From the NCBI GenBank assembly GCA_002403785.1, contig DHIM01000176.1, positions 32,127-38,116 of the forward strand: a DNA stretch of 5,990 nt, read 5' to 3'. Numbering within the stretch: position 1 is the first letter of the stretch; each line of letters begins with the position of its first letter. Shown piece after piece: positions 5,275 through 5,990 of the stretch. Below the pieces are notes generated by a model that saw only the letters and a list, made by a program, of their open reading frames with translations, had not been told where the DNA came from and did no database searches. The position numbers and the translations under genes were made by a program. The stretch comes from Clostridium sp. UBA4746 (GTDB lineage: Bacteria; Bacillota; Clostridia; Clostridiales; Clostridiaceae).

Positions 5275-5990
5275 CATAGTTTTAAATATAAACGATACTT
5301 TAGACGCTCTAAAAACAAAAGCAGCAAAAATAATGAGAGTTGAAGGCAATGAGATAAAGAAATTTAGAATAGCTAAGGAATCTATAGATGCTAGGAAAAA
5401 GAATAATATTAAGTTTAATTATGCTGTGCTTATAGAAATTGATAATGAAATAAAAATAGTAGCTAGAGCAAATCATAAGGATGTTAAACTTGAAGAAGTT
5501 AAGTATGATACTGAGTTTGAATTTGGAACTAAAGAGATGAAACATAGACCGATAATTGTAGGTATGGGCCCAGCGGGAATGTTTGCGGGTATTCTTATGG
5601 CACAAAAGGGGTATAAGCCTTTAATTATTGAAAGAGGAGAAAAGGTAGAATATAGGACTAAAACTATAAATAAATTTTGGACCAGGGCAGTATTGAATAC
5701 AGAATCTAATGTTCAATTTGGTGAAGGTGGAGCAGGAACATTTTCTGATGGAAAATTAACTACAAGAATTAAGGATACCAGATGTGACTACGTATTAGAG
5801 GAATTCGTGAAAGCAGGCGCCCCAGAAGAAATATTATATATCGGTAAGCCTCACATAGGTACAGATATACTAAAAGAAGTTGTGAAAAACATTAGAGAAT
5901 CTATTATAAAGCTAGGTGGAGAAGTAAGGTTTAATAGTAAGTTTGAAGATGTACTTATAAAAGATAAAAAAGTAAAAAGTATAATAGTAA
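5255..5990 (+). CDS. COG2509-type FAD-dependent dehydrogenase, 3' part outside the window
   Basis: An open frame starts at ATG 5255 and runs without a stop for 245 codons to the window edge; the family is usually about 530 residues. It opens with MTIRVNNIVLNI, the typical family start, and an N-terminal domain of about 95 residues. A Rossmann FAD motif follows: IIVGMGPAGMFAG at 100-112, with the acidic end of the second strand in LIIERGE (123-129). Next is FGEGGAGTFSDGKL at 155-168, a hallmark of this family, and GKPHIGTD at 197-204. The substrate and reaction are unknown. The gene overlaps the end of cdaR by 20 bases, and GGGGG at 5238-5242 may serve as its ribosome binding site. In many clostridia I recall this gene lying between cdaR and glmM, so glmM would be expected to the right. 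Frame and family are firm; role is not. Confidence 0.9.
   Translation, partial: MTIRVNNIVLNINDTLDALKTKAAKIMRVEGNEIKKFRIAKESIDARKKNNIKFNYAVLIEIDNEIKIVARANHKDVKLEEVKYDTEFEFGTKEMKHRPIIVGMGPAGMFAGILMAQKGYKPLIIERGEKVEYRTKTINKFWTRAVLNTESNVQFGEGGAGTFSDGKLTTRIKDTRCDYVLEEFVKAGAPEEILYIGKPHIGTDILKEVVKNIRESIIKLGGEVRFNSKFEDVLIKDKKVKSIIV

Noticed and set aside
5142..5327. Open frame of 61 codons on the minus strand
   Set aside because: It spans the cdaR-FAD gene overlap in antisense; both plus-strand genes are well supported and fill the region.
5309..5605. Open frame of 98 codons on the minus strand, rich in Phe, Tyr, Ile and Ser
   Set aside because: This is the reverse of the AT-rich N-terminal coding part of the FAD-dependent protein; composition explains the apparent hydrophobic protein.

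Overview
The window comes from an AT-rich, low-GC Gram-positive bacterium, most likely a Clostridium or close relative. The evidence is the codon use (ATA, AGA, TTA), strong AGGAGG-type ribosome binding sites, two TTG starts, a ferredoxin-type flavin thioredoxin reductase, a SleB-like cell wall hydrolase under a ydaO-type riboswitch, and the order cdaA-cdaR-FAD protein. This is chromosomal core sequence. I saw no mobile element, CRISPR array, tRNA or rRNA.

Layout. Bases 1-133 hold an AT-rich hairpin, probably the end of an upstream unit, then a strong ribosome binding site. Bases 134-1003 (+) encode a small thioredoxin-reductase-like flavoprotein that has the redox CxxC but lacks the NADPH motifs. 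Bases 1004-1135 are a short, highly structured spacer between converging genes. Bases 1136-1690 (-) encode a secreted cell wall hydrolase, and its leader (about 1705-1806, minus strand) is a clear ydaO/yuaA c-di-AMP riboswitch. Bases 1898-2920 (-) encode a 340-residue membrane-anchored helical protein of unknown function that seems to carry an internal duplication. Bases 2921-3157 are a divergent promoter region. From 3158 to the right edge runs a rightward operon: cdaA (diadenylate cyclase), cdaR (YbbR-repeat regulator), and the first 245 codons of a COG2509-type FAD-dependent protein cut off by the window edge. The three operon genes overlap one another by 31 and 20 bases.

How it fits together. 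CdaA makes c-di-AMP at the membrane and CdaR modulates it from outside. In many Firmicutes glmM (peptidoglycan precursor synthesis) follows, probably just beyond this window. About 1.4 kb away, a riboswitch of the class that binds c-di-AMP sits directly before a cell wall hydrolase. The window therefore holds both the maker of the second messenger and one of its RNA sensors, on a gene that cuts the wall. Each part is a known family. The less described points are the riboswitch's very short link to the ribosome binding site and the unknown membrane protein between the hydrolase and cdaA.
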